Source of the DNA: Miltoncostaea sp963703045
Lineage (GTDB): Bacteria; Actinomycetota; Thermoleophilia; Miltoncostaeales; Miltoncostaeaceae
Direction: 5' to 3'
NCBI GenBank assembly: GCA_963703045.1
Contig: OY969782.1
Span: 930,001-994,000, forward strand
DNA length: 64,000 bases
The translations under genes and the position numbers were made by a program. Of this stretch, positions 1 through 11,481 are shown piece after piece. The notes beneath the pieces were generated by a model. It was not told where the DNA came from and ran no database searches. It saw only the letters and a program-made list of their open reading frames with translations. The stretch's first letter is position 1, and every line of letters begins with the position of its first letter.

Positions 1-342
1 CCGGAGGGGTTCACCGCCTGGAGCCCGACGCGCGACGACGGCGGCGACCCGGCGACGACCGCCGAGCTCTGCGCGCTCTACGTCGTGCCCGAACGCTGGG
101 GCGCCGGGGTGGGCCGGGCGCTGCTCGCGCGCGGGGTCGCGCTCGCCCGCGCCGACGGCTACCGGCGCGCGACCCTGTGGGTCGTCCGCGACAACGCGCG
201 GGCGCGGGGGTTCTACGCCGCCGCCGGCTGGGCGCCGGACGGCGGCGAGCGGGTCGAGGCGGTGCTCGGCGCGCGCGTCCCCGAGGTGCGGTACGCCCTC
301 GCCGGCCTCGGGGGGCCGGACGAGGCCGGAACCGCCGGCTAG
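1..342 (+). CDS. GNAT family N-acetyltransferase (5' end outside window)
   Basis: The frame is open from base 1, so the N-terminus lies outside the window; 113 codons are visible up to the TAG at 340-342. The visible part carries the acetyl-CoA-binding signature of GNAT enzymes, with Leu-Tyr-Val-Val-Pro followed by R-W-G-A-G-V-G-R-A-L-L, and then the usual RDNARARGFYAAAGW helix-strand segment (motif B). GNAT enzymes move an acetyl group from acetyl-CoA to an amine; the substrate cannot be told from sequence. Its stop codon overlaps the stop of the convergent cupin gene by a few bases, so the two genes end on each other with no spacer. Confidence 0.85.
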   Translation, partial: PEGFTAWSPTRDDGGDPATTAELCALYVVPERWGAGVGRALLARGVALARADGYRRATLWVVRDNARARGFYAAAGWAPDGGERVEAVLGARVPEVRYALAGLGGPDEAGTAG

Positions 343-758
343 TCCTCGCGGATCGGGACGGGCGCGGCGGCGTACTCCTCGTCGGTGACATGGGCCCCCC
401 AGGCCACGTGCGACCCGTCATCTCCGCTCTCGTGCACCGCGAGGTGGGTCAGGAACGACCGCGGGCCGGCCCCGTGCCAGTGGTCCTCGCCGGGGGCGAA
501 CTCGACGGTGTCACCGGCCCGCACGACCTCCGGAGGCGCTCCGCGCCTCCCCACGAGCCCCTCGCCCTCTGTCACGTGGATGACCTGGCCGAGCGGGTGC
601 GTGTGCCACGCCGTGCGCGCCCCGGGGGCGAAGTGGACGCTCACCACCCTCACCCGGGCGGGCTCCGGCGGTGTGGCGATGTCGTCCACCCAGACCGGGC
701 CGGTGAACCAGTCGGGCGACGGGACCTTCGTCTCGGGCCGCCGGCGCGTGATCCTCAT
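339..758 (-). CDS. Single-domain cupin, hydroxynitrile-lyase-like
   Basis: This 139-residue protein has one cupin barrel. Motif 1 is seen as WHTHPLGQVIHVTEGEG (about residues 50-66) and motif 2 as the DHWHGAG segment (about 92-98), giving the His set that normally holds a metal. The phrasing FAPGARTAWHTHPLGQ closely resembles the small bacterial Mn-cupins that include hydroxynitrile lyases and carboxymuconolactone-decarboxylase-associated cupins. The real substrate is unknown. It begins with ATG six bases below the stop of the FKBP gene and is probably cotranscribed with it. Its 3' end overlaps the GNAT gene. Confidence 0.8.
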   Translation of the reverse strand: MRITRRRPETKVPSPDWFTGPVWVDDIATPPEPARVRVVSVHFAPGARTAWHTHPLGQVIHVTEGEGLVGRRGAPPEVVRAGDTVEFAPGEDHWHGAGPRSFLTHLAVHESGDDGSHVAWGAHVTDEEYAAAPVPIRED

Positions 759-764
759 CGCGCC

Positions 765-1139
765 TCAGCCCGCCGAGATCAGATCGACCACGAAGATCAG
801 GGTCTCCCCCGGCGCGATCACCCCGCCCGCGCCGCGGTCGCCGTAGGCCAGGTGGGGCGGGATGACGAGGCGGCGGCGGCCCCCGACGCGCATGCCCGTG
901 ACGCCCTGGTCCCAGCCGGCGATGACCTGACCGGCGCCGAGGCCGAACCGGAACACCTGACCGCGGTCCCAGGACGCGTCGAACTCCGCGCCGGACGAGA
1001 AGGCGACCCCCACGTAGTGGACCGCCACGCTCTGGCCCGCGACGGCCTCGGCGCCGTCGCCGACGACGAGGTCGTGGATCTCGAGCTCCGAGGGGGGGTC
1101 TCCCTCGGGCGGGTCGATGTCGGGGCGGTCGAGTGCCAT
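765..1139 (-). CDS. FKBP-type peptidyl-prolyl cis-trans isomerase
   Basis: This 124-residue protein is a single cytoplasmic FKBP domain without a signal peptide. Family markers visible are VHYVGVAFSSGAEFDASW, the GAGQVIAGWDQGVTGMRVGG loop, PPHLAYGD and the final LIFVVDLI strand. FKBPs speed up prolyl-bond isomerisation and act as folding helpers. A GGAG ribosome site precedes the ATG at 1139, and a TAGGCT -10 element lies at 1173-1178. It is the first gene of a two-gene unit with the cupin. Confidence 0.92.
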   Translation of the reverse strand: MALDRPDIDPPEGDPPSELEIHDLVVGDGAEAVAGQSVAVHYVGVAFSSGAEFDASWDRGQVFRFGLGAGQVIAGWDQGVTGMRVGGRRRLVIPPHLAYGDRGAGGVIAPGETLIFVVDLISAG

Positions 1140-1172
1140 GGGGCGGCTCCGGGCTCGGCGGCGGGTCCCCGA

Positions 1173-1178
1173 AGCCTA
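1173..1178 (-). promoter_or_regulatory. Candidate -10 element (TAGGCT) for FKBP-cupin unit
   Basis: TAGGCT on the minus strand matches the actinobacterial TANNNT -10 form and sits about 34 bases above the FKBP ATG, leaving a leader of roughly 27 bases that contains the GGAG ribosome site. No clear -35 box is visible. Confidence 0.45.
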
Positions 1179-1196
1179 ACCCGCCGCCCGCCGCGC

Positions 1197-1216
1197 CCGG
1201 GGCGGGGGCGCCCCGG
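1197..1216 (-). terminator. GC hairpin downstream of small membrane protein
   Basis: CCGGGGCG and CGCCCCGG form an 8-bp perfect stem around a GGGG loop, 37 bases past the stop of the gene at 1253-1543. There is no U-tract, as is usual in high-GC actinobacteria. Confidence 0.4.
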
Positions 1217-1252
1217 TGCCCGGCGGGCGTCCCCGACGGCGGCCGGGCCGAC

Positions 1253-1543
1253 TCAGCCCGCGAGTGCGACGACGGTCCAGACGACGGGGATGAGCAGGGC
1301 GGCCACGGCGATGGCGATCGTGGCGGTGGCCATGACCGCGGCCTCGCCCGCGCGCCGGGCGCGGGCCGCGACGACGATGGCCCCGAGGGCGAGCGGGATG
1401 CCGATCACGAGCCCCCCGAAGTCGAACCAGTCCCACGGCAGCAGGCTCCCGGGGATCGAGAGCACCGCCAGCAGCAGGGCCATGTGGGGGGCGCCGACAC
1501 CGCCGCGCGGTGCGACGTCGATGTGCGAGGGCTGCGTGGACAC
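1253..1543 (-). CDS. Small three-helix membrane protein (DUF4190-like)
   Basis: This 96-residue protein has a short polar N-terminus followed by about three hydrophobic segments (roughly residues 20-36, 42-60 and 70-95). The layout resembles the small DUF4190-type membrane proteins of actinobacteria, but I do not recognise a function. I chose the GTG at 1541-1543 because a strong GGGAGG ribosome site lies just above it; a longer frame up to 1618 adds only Arg-rich residues and has no ribosome site. It stands alone between the FKBP unit and the response regulator. Confidence 0.65.
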   Translation of the reverse strand: MSTQPSHIDVAPRGGVGAPHMALLLAVLSIPGSLLPWDWFDFGGLVIGIPLALGAIVVAARARRAGEAAVMATATIAIAVAALLIPVVWTVVALAG

Positions 1544-1648
1544 GGGGTTCCTCCCGGTGCGGTGGATGGTGGACCCGATCCTGCGCGTCGCCGGACGCCA
1601 CGCCGACCGGGCGTCCACGACACCGGCCCTACGTGCCGGCGCTGGTCG

Positions 1649-2293
1649 TCAGTCCGCGCGGGCGCGCAGGTAGGCGAGCACGGCGAGCACGCGGCGATGG
1701 TCGTCGTCGGACGCCGGCAGGCCGAGCTTGCCCAGGATGCGGCGGACGTGGGTCTCGACGGTGCGGTCGGTGAGCCAGAGCCGCCGCGCGATGGCCCCGT
1801 TGGTGCGGCCCTCCGCCATGAGCGCGAGCACCTCGCGCTCCCGTGCGGTGAGGACGTCGAGCGGGTCCTCCCGCCGCGCGGCGACCAGGGCCGCGACCAC
1901 CTCGGGGTCGAGCGCCGACCCGCCCGCGGCCACGCGGCGCAGCGAGTCGAGGAAGTCGTCAACGTCGAGCACCCGGTCCTTCAGCAGGTAGCCGAAGCCG
2001 CCGGTCGTGACGAGGTCGAGCGTGTGGCGGATCTCGATGTGCTGGGAGAGCAGCATCACGGCCACCTCGGGGTGGTCCCGCCGGATGCCGGCCGCCGCGA
2101 GGGCGCCGTCGTCGTCGCCGCCGGGGGGCATGCGGACGTCCACGACCGCCACGTCGGGGCGCTCGTGGGCGACGGCGCCCACCAGCGCCACGGCGTCGCC
2201 GACCGCGGCCACCACCTCGTGCCCGGCGTCGCGCAGCAGCAGCTCGAGACCGTGGCGGAACAGCGCCGAGTCCTCGCCGATCACGATGCGCAC
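1649..2293 (-). CDS. NarL/LuxR-family response regulator
   Basis: This 214-residue protein has a receiver domain (about 1-120) and a LuxR-type helix-turn-helix (about 148-205). The phospho-acceptor is Asp52 in VAVVDVRMP, the acidic pocket is Glu7-Asp8, and the Lys is in YLLKDR. The DNA-binding part shows LTAREREVLALMAEGRTNGAIA and TVETHVRRILGKLGL. It is the response partner of the histidine kinase directly upstream, whose 3' end overlaps this start by 13 bases, so the pair is translationally linked. Regulated genes are unknown. Confidence 0.92.
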   Translation of the reverse strand: MRIVIGEDSALFRHGLELLLRDAGHEVVAAVGDAVALVGAVAHERPDVAVVDVRMPPGGDDDGALAAAGIRRDHPEVAVMLLSQHIEIRHTLDLVTTGGFGYLLKDRVLDVDDFLDSLRRVAAGGSALDPEVVAALVAARREDPLDVLTAREREVLALMAEGRTNGAIARRLWLTDRTVETHVRRILGKLGLPASDDDHRRVLAVLAYLRARAD

Positions 2294-4263
2294 GGCAGCG
2301 TCACCTCCACGCGCGTCCCCCGCCCCGGGCGGCTGTCGAGCAGGAGGACCCCCCCGTGGGCGGCGACGCGGTCGGCCACACCGGCCAGCCCTCCGCCCTC
2401 CGCCGGCCGTGCGCCCCCGCGACCGTCGTCGCTGACGCTGAGGCGCAGGCTGTCCGGCTCGCGGAGCGCGCGCACCACGATGCGCGTGGCGCCGGCGTGC
2501 TTCACCGCGTTGGCGATCGCCTCGCAGGCCACGTAGTAGGCCGCCGCCTCCACGTCCCCCTCCGCCCGTCCCGCCGGCCCCTCCACGTCGATCGGCAGGG
2601 GGGTCCGCCGAGCCAGATCGGCGAGCGCCGGTGCGAGGCCGCCGTCGAGGGCGCCCGGGCGCAGGCCCCGGGCGATCTCACGCAGGTCCCGCACCGCCTC
2701 GGCGATCCCGTCCACCGCGGAGTCGAGGCCGGCCGCGATCTCGGTGTCCGGGCCGGCGCGGCGCTGCAGCCTGCGCAGGCCCATTCCCAGCGCCACCAGC
2801 CGCTGCTGCACGCCGTCGTGCAGGTCCCGCGTCAGGCGGCGGCGCTCGTCGTACTCCGCGCGGACGAGCCGGCTGCGGCTCTCCTCCACCTCGTCCAGCC
2901 GTCGCCGCAGCTCACCGCGCAGGCGCGCCATCTCGACCGGCAGGGCCGCCGCGCGGGCGACGTCGGCGAGCAGCCCGGGGCGCGCGCGCAGGCGGGCGGC
3001 GTGCAGCAGCAGGCCGAGCGGCGCGTCTCCGCGGCCGAGTGCGGTCGCCGCCTGGGCGTCGCCGGCCGACGGATCGGGCACGTCGTTGCCCGCGAGGTCG
3101 CGGTGGACCCCGGCCTCCGGGGCCCACACCAGCAGGCGCAGCGCGGGGTCGCCGAGCGCCAGCCGCAGCACGTCCTCGACGTCCTCCGGCTCGGCCCTGC
3201 CCTCGCGCAGCCGGGCCGAGAACGCCTCCACCCGGCCGACGGCGAAGGCGCGGTCACGGTCGAGGCGCCGGTCAACCAGGGCCTGCAGGCGGCGGCGGGC
3301 CGGCTCGAACAGGGCGGCGACGGCGAAGGCGGCGATCGCGGTCGCCACCGCCGATCCGCCACCGAGCGGCAGCGCCACGAGCAGGGTGACGCCCGCGAAG
3401 ACCGCCAGCAGCAGCAGTGTCAGCGCACCCCAGGCGAGGGCGCGGCTGATGACCCGGTCGATGTCGAACAGGCCGTGGCGGAGGATCGCGACGGAGATCG
3501 CGGCCACGAGGGCGACGTAGGTCAGCAGGAACGGGATGGCCGCCACCTGCTCGGCGTCGGCCCCGAGCAGGCCGGCGGCGACGCACACCGCGAAGGTGCC
3601 CGGCACGAGGGCCGCGGCCGCGGCCAGCCACTTCAGCTGCACCCGCACGACGCCCGCCGCGCGACGGAAGCGCACGACGATCGCGGCCGCGGACAGCACG
3701 AGGGCCACGCCGCCGAGTGGCAGCCCCGCCGCCACGAGCGCCCGGCCGAGACCCTCGAGCCCGTCGGGACCGGGGGGCGGCAGGCCGGCGTACGGCGCAT
3801 CGAGCGCATGCCCCCGGAGGATCGACCCCGCCACGATCATCACCGGCCCGATGACGGCGGCCGCCGCGACGGCGCGCCACCGGCGTCCGGGGAGGAGGCC
3901 GTCCGGGAACAGCAGCAGCAACAGCGCCGCCGTCCCGAGCACCCACGTCCACTCGGCCTGCACCAGCAGCGCGGCCATCGGCGCCCCGGCGAGGGCGCCG
4001 CCGGCATCGGCCCACGCCGTGAAGGCGGCGTCGAGGGCCCCCGAGAGGCCGAGGGCCGCGACCAGCGGCCCGATCGATCGCGACCCCGGCACCCGCGCGA
4101 TCAGCACTCCGGCCGCGACGGCCGGGGCGGCGACGAGGAGCGTCACGACCGGCGCGAGGGGCGGGCCCGGGTCGGGGTCCATGGCCCGCGCGAACGGCAC
4201 GAGGACGAGTGCGCCCGCCGCGAGGGCCGCGCATGTCCCCGCCGCGACGGTGGGCCGGCGCAC
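2281..4263 (-). CDS. Membrane sensor histidine kinase, HisKA_3 (DesK/NarX) class
   Basis: This 660-residue kinase has roughly ten hydrophobic segments in its first 320 residues, then a degenerate GAF-like region, then the HisKA_3 dimerisation box RDLHDGVQQRLVALGMGL (phospho-His near residue 479), and a HATPase_c domain with ACEAIANAVKHAGA and SDDGRGG. The large multi-helix sensor suggests that it senses a membrane or lipid-phase signal rather than a soluble ligand. It starts with GTG at 4261-4263 and overlaps the response regulator gene by 13 bases. Confidence 0.9.
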   Translation of the reverse strand: MRRPTVAAGTCAALAAGALVLVPFARAMDPDPGPPLAPVVTLLVAAPAVAAGVLIARVPGSRSIGPLVAALGLSGALDAAFTAWADAGGALAGAPMAALLVQAEWTWVLGTAALLLLLFPDGLLPGRRWRAVAAAAVIGPVMIVAGSILRGHALDAPYAGLPPPGPDGLEGLGRALVAAGLPLGGVALVLSAAAIVVRFRRAAGVVRVQLKWLAAAAALVPGTFAVCVAAGLLGADAEQVAAIPFLLTYVALVAAISVAILRHGLFDIDRVISRALAWGALTLLLLAVFAGVTLLVALPLGGGSAVATAIAAFAVAALFEPARRRLQALVDRRLDRDRAFAVGRVEAFSARLREGRAEPEDVEDVLRLALGDPALRLLVWAPEAGVHRDLAGNDVPDPSAGDAQAATALGRGDAPLGLLLHAARLRARPGLLADVARAAALPVEMARLRGELRRRLDEVEESRSRLVRAEYDERRRLTRDLHDGVQQRLVALGMGLRRLQRRAGPDTEIAAGLDSAVDGIAEAVRDLREIARGLRPGALDGGLAPALADLARRTPLPIDVEGPAGRAEGDVEAAAYYVACEAIANAVKHAGATRIVVRALREPDSLRLSVSDDGRGGARPAEGGGLAGVADRVAAHGGVLLLDSRPGRGTRVEVTLPCAS

Positions 4264-4360
4264 GGTGCGATCATCTCACCACCCGTCACCCGCGCCATCC
4301 GTGCCAGCACGCACCTGCCGGCGGCGCCCGGCGTGCCGCGCGGGCGGGCGCCGGACGGGA

Positions 4361-4669
4361 TCAGCCCTCGCGCAGCACCGCCGCCAGGAGCCCGGGGAAG
4401 CGCTCGTCGAGCTCGGCGTGCCGCAGCGACGTGTTGCGGCGTGTGCCCTCCCCCCGCTGCGCGATCACGCCGGCGAGCCGCAGCGCCTTGAAGTGGTGGC
4501 TCGCGGTCAACTTGGTGACCCCGAGCCTCACGTGCCCGCAGGGCATCGGCCCGTCGCGGGCGAGCTGGCGCACGATCTCGAGGCGCACCGGGTCCGACAG
4601 CGCCTGCAACACGGTCACCAGCTCGACGCCGGCCAGGTCGACCTGGTCGATCTCGGGCCGGGTCTCCAT
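4361..4669 (-). CDS. ArsR-type winged-helix transcriptional regulator
   Basis: This 102-residue protein is a single winged helix. It contains LQALSDPVRLEIVRQLAR, the recognition helix in LTASHHFKALRLAGVI and a wing at QRGEGTRRNTSL. It lacks the Cys pairs used by metal-sensing ArsR/SmtB proteins in helix alpha-3, so a metal signal is unlikely. I chose the ATG at 4667-4669 because GGGGAGGG sits six bases above it. An ATG at 4711 in frame would add 14 Cys/Asp/Gly-rich residues with no ribosome site. It lies 96 bases downstream of atpC on the same strand and may read through from that operon. Confidence 0.85.
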   Translation of the reverse strand: METRPEIDQVDLAGVELVTVLQALSDPVRLEIVRQLARDGPMPCGHVRLGVTKLTASHHFKALRLAGVIAQRGEGTRRNTSLRHAELDERFPGLLAAVLREG

Positions 4670-4765
4670 GTCGGTCCCTCCCCCGCAGTTGGCATCGTCA
4701 TCGAAACACATGACGACGCCCCGATCGACCGGCGGGGGATCCCGCTCGCCCCTGCGGAGCGACCC

Positions 4766-5190
4766 CTAGCGGTCGGCCACGGCGATGCGGTTCTCGGCGC
4801 GGCGCATCGCGCTCTCGGCCGACACCCGCGCGACCTCGTCGTCGCCGGCGTCGGCGAGCGCCGCCTGGGCGCGCTCCAGGGCGCGCTGCGCGCGGGGCAC
4901 GTCGATGTCCTCGGCCCGCTCGGCCTGCTCCACCAGCACGAGCACGCGATCGTGCTCCACCGCGATGTACCCCTGGGTGGTGGCGTAGACGATCTTGCTC
5001 TCGTCGAGCATCGTGAGCCGCGTCTCGCCGGTGCGCAGGAAGGCGATGAAGGGCGTGTGGCGCGGCAGGATGCCGACCTCGCCCTGCACGCTCGGCGCCA
5101 CGATCATGTACGCGACGTCGTCGAAGACCGGCCCCTCGGGCGTGAGGAGCTGGACGGCGATCTGGTGCTGCTCGGTGCCGGTCGCGGTGC

Positions 5191-5194
<4 letters not shown>
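4766..5194 (-). CDS. atpC: ATP synthase F1 subunit epsilon
   Basis: This 142-residue protein matches the epsilon subunit, with an N-terminal beta-sandwich (LLTPEGPVFDDVAYMIVAPSVQGEVGILPRHTPFIA) and a C-terminal alpha-helical hairpin (about residues 88-140) rich in Ala, Glu and Arg. Epsilon couples gamma rotation to the c-ring and restrains ATP hydrolysis. Its ATG overlaps the atpD stop as ATGA, and it is the last gene of the atp operon. Confidence 0.95.
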
Positions 5195-6603
<1,409 letters not shown>

Positions 6604-6627
6604 GCGGGAGTGGTCTCCTGTGGCCTT

Positions 6628-7530
6628 TTACTGGAGGGCGTCGGCGCCGGCCACGACTTCCAGGATCTCCTGGGTGATCGCGGCCTGGCGGGCGCGGTTC
6701 ATCGCGAGCGTGAGATCGTCGATGAGGGAGCCCGCGTTGTCGGTGGCGTTGCGCATCGCGGTGCGGCGAGCCGCGAGCTCCGCGGCCGCGCTCTCCAGGA
6801 GTGCGCGGTAGATGGTGGTGTCGAGGTAGGTCGGCAGCAGCGAGCGCAGGAACGCCTCGGGCTCGGGCTCGAAGATCGCCACGCCCCCGCCGGCGGGGTG
6901 CTCGTCCTCCTGGCCGTCGTCGTCGGCGTCGAGCACGATCTGGCGCTCGACCGGCAGGAGCTGCTCGGTGGTGACGCTCTGCTCCAGGACCGACTTGAAC
7001 TCGTTGTAGACGATGACGACCCGGTTGACCTCGCCGTCGGTGAAGCGGCGCACGAGGTGCTCGGTGACGCCGGCCGAGTCGGCGATGGTCGGCTCGACCG
7101 AGAAGCCCTGGAACGCCCGGTCGATCGTGAAGCCGCGGAACGTGAGGGTGCCCGCGCCCTTCTTGCCGACGCTCGTGAACTCGACCTCCGAGAAGCCCTC
7201 CTCGCGGAGGCCCTCGGCGACCGACATCGCGGTGCGCACGATGTTGACGTTGAACGCGCCGGCCAGACCGCGGTCGCCCGTGATGGCCACCACGATCGCG
7301 AGGCCCTCGGCCGGGCGCTCGTCGAGCAGCACCTCGCCCTTCATGCCCCCGCTCTGGCGGGCGGCCTGGGACATCAGGCGCCGCATGGCCTGCGCGTACG
7401 GCCGCAGCGACTCGATCGAGTCCTGCGCCCGCCGAAGCTTGGCCGACGCCACGAGCTCCATGGCGCGCGTGATCTTGCGCGTGTTGCGGACCGATTCGAT
7501 CCGCCGCTTGATGTCCCGTGTGGTGGCCAT
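6628..7530 (-). CDS. atpG: ATP synthase F1 subunit gamma
   Basis: This 300-residue rotor shaft begins with the typical coiled-coil MATTRDIKRRIESVRNTRKI and ITRAMELVASAKLRRAQ, and ends with the matching helix ARQAAITQEILEVVAGA. An acidic stretch (about residues 195-215, DADDDGQEDE) forms a longer loop than in E. coli gamma; extra loops here are common in actinobacteria. It lies six bases below atpA and 24 above atpD. Confidence 0.97.
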   Translation of the reverse strand: MATTRDIKRRIESVRNTRKITRAMELVASAKLRRAQDSIESLRPYAQAMRRLMSQAARQSGGMKGEVLLDERPAEGLAIVVAITGDRGLAGAFNVNIVRTAMSVAEGLREEGFSEVEFTSVGKKGAGTLTFRGFTIDRAFQGFSVEPTIADSAGVTEHLVRRFTDGEVNRVVIVYNEFKSVLEQSVTTEQLLPVERQIVLDADDDGQEDEHPAGGGVAIFEPEPEAFLRSLLPTYLDTTIYRALLESAAAELAARRTAMRNATDNAGSLIDDLTLAMNRARQAAITQEILEVVAGADALQ

Positions 7531-7536
7531 GCGCGC

Positions 7537-9138
<1,602 letters not shown>

Positions 9139-9184
9139 CTGGAAGTCGTCACCTTTCTCTGCTCAGGTCGGGGAACGTGGTGCG

Positions 9185-9745
9185 TCAGGCCGTGGCGGTG
9201 GCATCGACGGCGTCGACGTGCGCGCGCCGCATGCTGAGGCGAAGCTGCTCGAGGCGGTGCCGGACCGACCCGTCGACGACCGCGTCGCCGACGTGCAGCA
9301 GCAGGCCGCCGACGATGTCGGGGTCGACCGTCTCCGTCAGGCGCACCTCGGCCCCGGTCTTGGCGCGGATCTGCTCGACGATGCGGTCGCGCAGGTCGGC
9401 CGGGAGCGGCACCGCGGTGACGGCCTCGACGTCGATCCTGTTCTCCGCCCGGGACACCCGGTCGGCGAACGCCCGCGCGATCAGCGGGAAGTCCTCGAGG
9501 CGACCGCGGTCGGCGAGCACCCGCAGGAAGTTCAGCACGAGCGGGTGGGCGCCCTCGGCGAGGGCCTCGACGACCCCCCTGCGGGCGGCCGCGTCGACCT
9601 CGGGGTTGCCGAGCACGGCGCGCAGCTCGTCGGACTCGTCGAGCGCGGCCGCGAACGACCCGATGTCCTCGGCCACCGGCGTCACCGCCGATGCGCCGAG
9701 CGCCGCCTCGTAGAGCGCGTCGGCATAGGTCGCCTCGACGCTCAC
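9185..9745 (-). CDS. atpH: ATP synthase F1 subunit delta
   Basis: This 186-residue protein has the OSCP/delta fold: an N-terminal helical bundle starting YADALYEAAL, the central NFLRVLADRGRLEDFPLIARAF helix and the C-terminal GGLLLHVGDAVVDGSVRHRLEQL motif. It joins the peripheral stalk to alpha3beta3. It is a separate gene from atpF, unlike the b-delta fusion of mycobacteria. The GTG start overlaps the atpF stop as GTGA. Confidence 0.95.
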   Translation of the reverse strand: MSVEATYADALYEAALGASAVTPVAEDIGSFAAALDESDELRAVLGNPEVDAAARRGVVEALAEGAHPLVLNFLRVLADRGRLEDFPLIARAFADRVSRAENRIDVEAVTAVPLPADLRDRIVEQIRAKTGAEVRLTETVDPDIVGGLLLHVGDAVVDGSVRHRLEQLRLSMRRAHVDAVDATATA

Positions 9746-10338
9746 GGGGTGGCCGCGCCCCCGTTCGCGGTGGCGACGCCGCTGAGGTCGGCCTCGGCGA
9801 TCGCCTCCTCGATCAGACGCCGGTGGTCGGCGTCGCCGAGGGACGTGCGCGACACCTTCTCCGCCGCGAGCAGCGCCAGCTCGACCACGTCGTCGCGCAG
9901 GCCGCTGGCGGCCTGACGCGCCTGGGCGTCGATCTGGGAGCCGGCGTCGGCGAGCACCCGCTCACGCTGGACCTGACCCTGGGCGACCAGCTCGGCACGC
10001 TGCTGCTCCCCCTCCTTGCGGCCCTGGTCGCGCAGCGAGTCGGCCTCCTTGCGGGCCTCGACGAGCTTGGTCTTGTACTCGTCCAGCAGCGCGGTGGCCT
10101 CGTCGCGCCCACGCTCGGCCTCCTCGATGCTCTGGGCGATGTCCCGGCGGCGCTTCTCGATGAGGGCGCCGACCGGTCCGAACACGTACTTCTTCATGAT
10201 GAAGAGCGTGATCCCGAACATCACGAGGGTCCAGATCATCAGCCCGGGGCTGATCTGGAGGAGCGGGTTGTCGCTCTCCTCGGTCGTCGTCTCGGCCTGG
10301 AGGGGCAGCGCGTTCAGGTAGGTGAGGAGGTTGCCCAT
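9742..10338 (-). CDS. atpF: ATP synthase Fo subunit b
   Basis: This 198-residue protein has a short N-terminus, one membrane helix (about residues 32-50, GLMIWTLVMFGITLFIM) and a long charged right-handed coiled coil (about 60-175) with repeated Ala, Glu, Arg and Gln. It forms the peripheral stalk as a dimer. The gene lies 12 bases below atpE and overlaps atpH by four bases. Confidence 0.95.
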   Translation of the reverse strand: MGNLLTYLNALPLQAETTTEESDNPLLQISPGLMIWTLVMFGITLFIMKKYVFGPVGALIEKRRRDIAQSIEEAERGRDEATALLDEYKTKLVEARKEADSLRDQGRKEGEQQRAELVAQGQVQRERVLADAGSQIDAQARQAASGLRDDVVELALLAAEKVSRTSLGDADHRRLIEEAIAEADLSGVATANGGAATP

Positions 10339-10350
10339 CGGTTCCCCGAT

Positions 10351-10590
10351 CTAGCCGATGAAGAAGGCGACGAAGCCCATCAGCAGCGCGTAGAAGACGA
10401 TGGCCTCCGTGAGGGCGAGGCCCAGGAACATGAGCGAGGTCAGCTCGCCGCGCAGCTCGGGCTGGCGGCCGACGGCCTCGACCGTCTTGCCCATGAGGTA
10501 ACCCACGCCGATGCCCGGGCCGATCGCGCCGAACGCGGTGGCCAGGCCGAGGGCCAGGACCTTGGCCGCGTTCTCGATGTTGCCTTCCAT
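10351..10590 (-). CDS. atpE: ATP synthase Fo subunit c
   Basis: This 79-residue hairpin of two membrane helices has the polar loop VGRQPEL and the ion-carrying carboxylate Glu62 in LALTEAIVFYALLMG. The TM1 sequence GAIGPGIGVGYLMGK lacks the Gln of Na+-binding c-rings, so protons are the expected coupling ion. It lies 22 bases below atpB. Confidence 0.97.
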   Translation of the reverse strand: MEGNIENAAKVLALGLATAFGAIGPGIGVGYLMGKTVEAVGRQPELRGELTSLMFLGLALTEAIVFYALLMGFVAFFIG

Positions 10591-10612
10591 CAGTTTCCGC
10601 TCCTTTGGATTG

Positions 10613-11473
10613 TCAGTGCGAGGACTCGACGGCGAAGCCGATGTAGATGCCGCTGAGCATCGCGAAGATGAAGGCCTGGAGGCCGGCGACGAGCAGCCAT
10701 TCGAAGACCCAGAAGAACACCCCGACCGGGAGGGCCAGGAGGCCCGCGAAGTTCCCCAGCAGGACCATGAAGCCGGCCGCCATGATGATGAGGAGGTGAC
10801 CGGCGAGGAGGTTGGCGAACAGCCGAACCGAGAGGCTCACCAGGCGCAGGATCTGCGACAGGACCTCGATGACGAAGATGATCGGCTGGATCGCCCGGGG
10901 CGCGTCCGGCACCAGGGTCTTGAGGTAGCCCACCGGGCCGTGGGCCTTGACGCCCTCGTAGTTGTAGACGAGGAAGGTCACCACGGTGAGCGCCAGCGTG
11001 ACGTTGATGTTGGCCGTCGCCGCGTAGAGCGCCAGGTCGGGGATCGGGCCGATCCAGCTCTCGTGGCTGACCGGCAGCGGGATGAAGCTGACGAGGTTGC
11101 TCACGAGGATGAAGAGGAACAGCGTCGCGATGTACGGGAAGTAGCGCCCGTACGTCGATGTCGTCAGGGTCGGCCGGGCGATCTGCTTCTCGGCGAACTC
11201 GTACGCCATCTCGACGACGTTCTGGGCCTTCGTCGGCCGCATGCGCAGGCCGCCGCGGATCACCAGCCCCATGCCGATGCAGATGATGCTGGCGAGGAAC
11301 AGGTAGAAGACGGCCTTGTTGATCGACATGTCGATCGGACCGAGCTCGATCGAGACCCAGGGGTCGAGCTTGAACTCCTCCGAGGGGTCGAACTCGCTGC
11401 CGGAGGCGGCGCCTGCGGCGGGGAGCGCGAGCAGCGTCGTGAGCGCGGCCGCGGCCGCGAGGCGGATCCGCAT
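10613..11473 (-). CDS. atpB: ATP synthase Fo subunit a, with N-terminal signal-like sequence
   Basis: This 286-residue protein contains the essential Arg in LVSLSVRLFANLLAGH plus about five membrane helices that form the proton half-channels with the c-ring. I chose the ATG at 11471-11473, preceded by a GAGG site and nine bases below the stop of the atpI-like gene. The protein then opens with a typical cleavable signal sequence (MRIRLAAAAAL, hydrophobic core, LPAAGAASG), followed by about 25 acidic residues before the first family helix. Longer frames upstream are Arg-rich noise. Confidence 0.93.
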   Translation of the reverse strand: MRIRLAAAAALTTLLALPAAGAASGSEFDPSEEFKLDPWVSIELGPIDMSINKAVFYLFLASIICIGMGLVIRGGLRMRPTKAQNVVEMAYEFAEKQIARPTLTTSTYGRYFPYIATLFLFILVSNLVSFIPLPVSHESWIGPIPDLALYAATANINVTLALTVVTFLVYNYEGVKAHGPVGYLKTLVPDAPRAIQPIIFVIEVLSQILRLVSLSVRLFANLLAGHLLIIMAAGFMVLLGNFAGLLALPVGVFFWVFEWLLVAGLQAFIFAMLSGIYIGFAVESSH

Positions 11474-11481
11474 GGCGGGCC

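Noticed and set aside
1543..1618. Longer N-terminus for the small membrane protein
   Set aside because: The added residues are Arg-rich and not conserved-looking, and the strong ribosome site belongs to the GTG at 1543.
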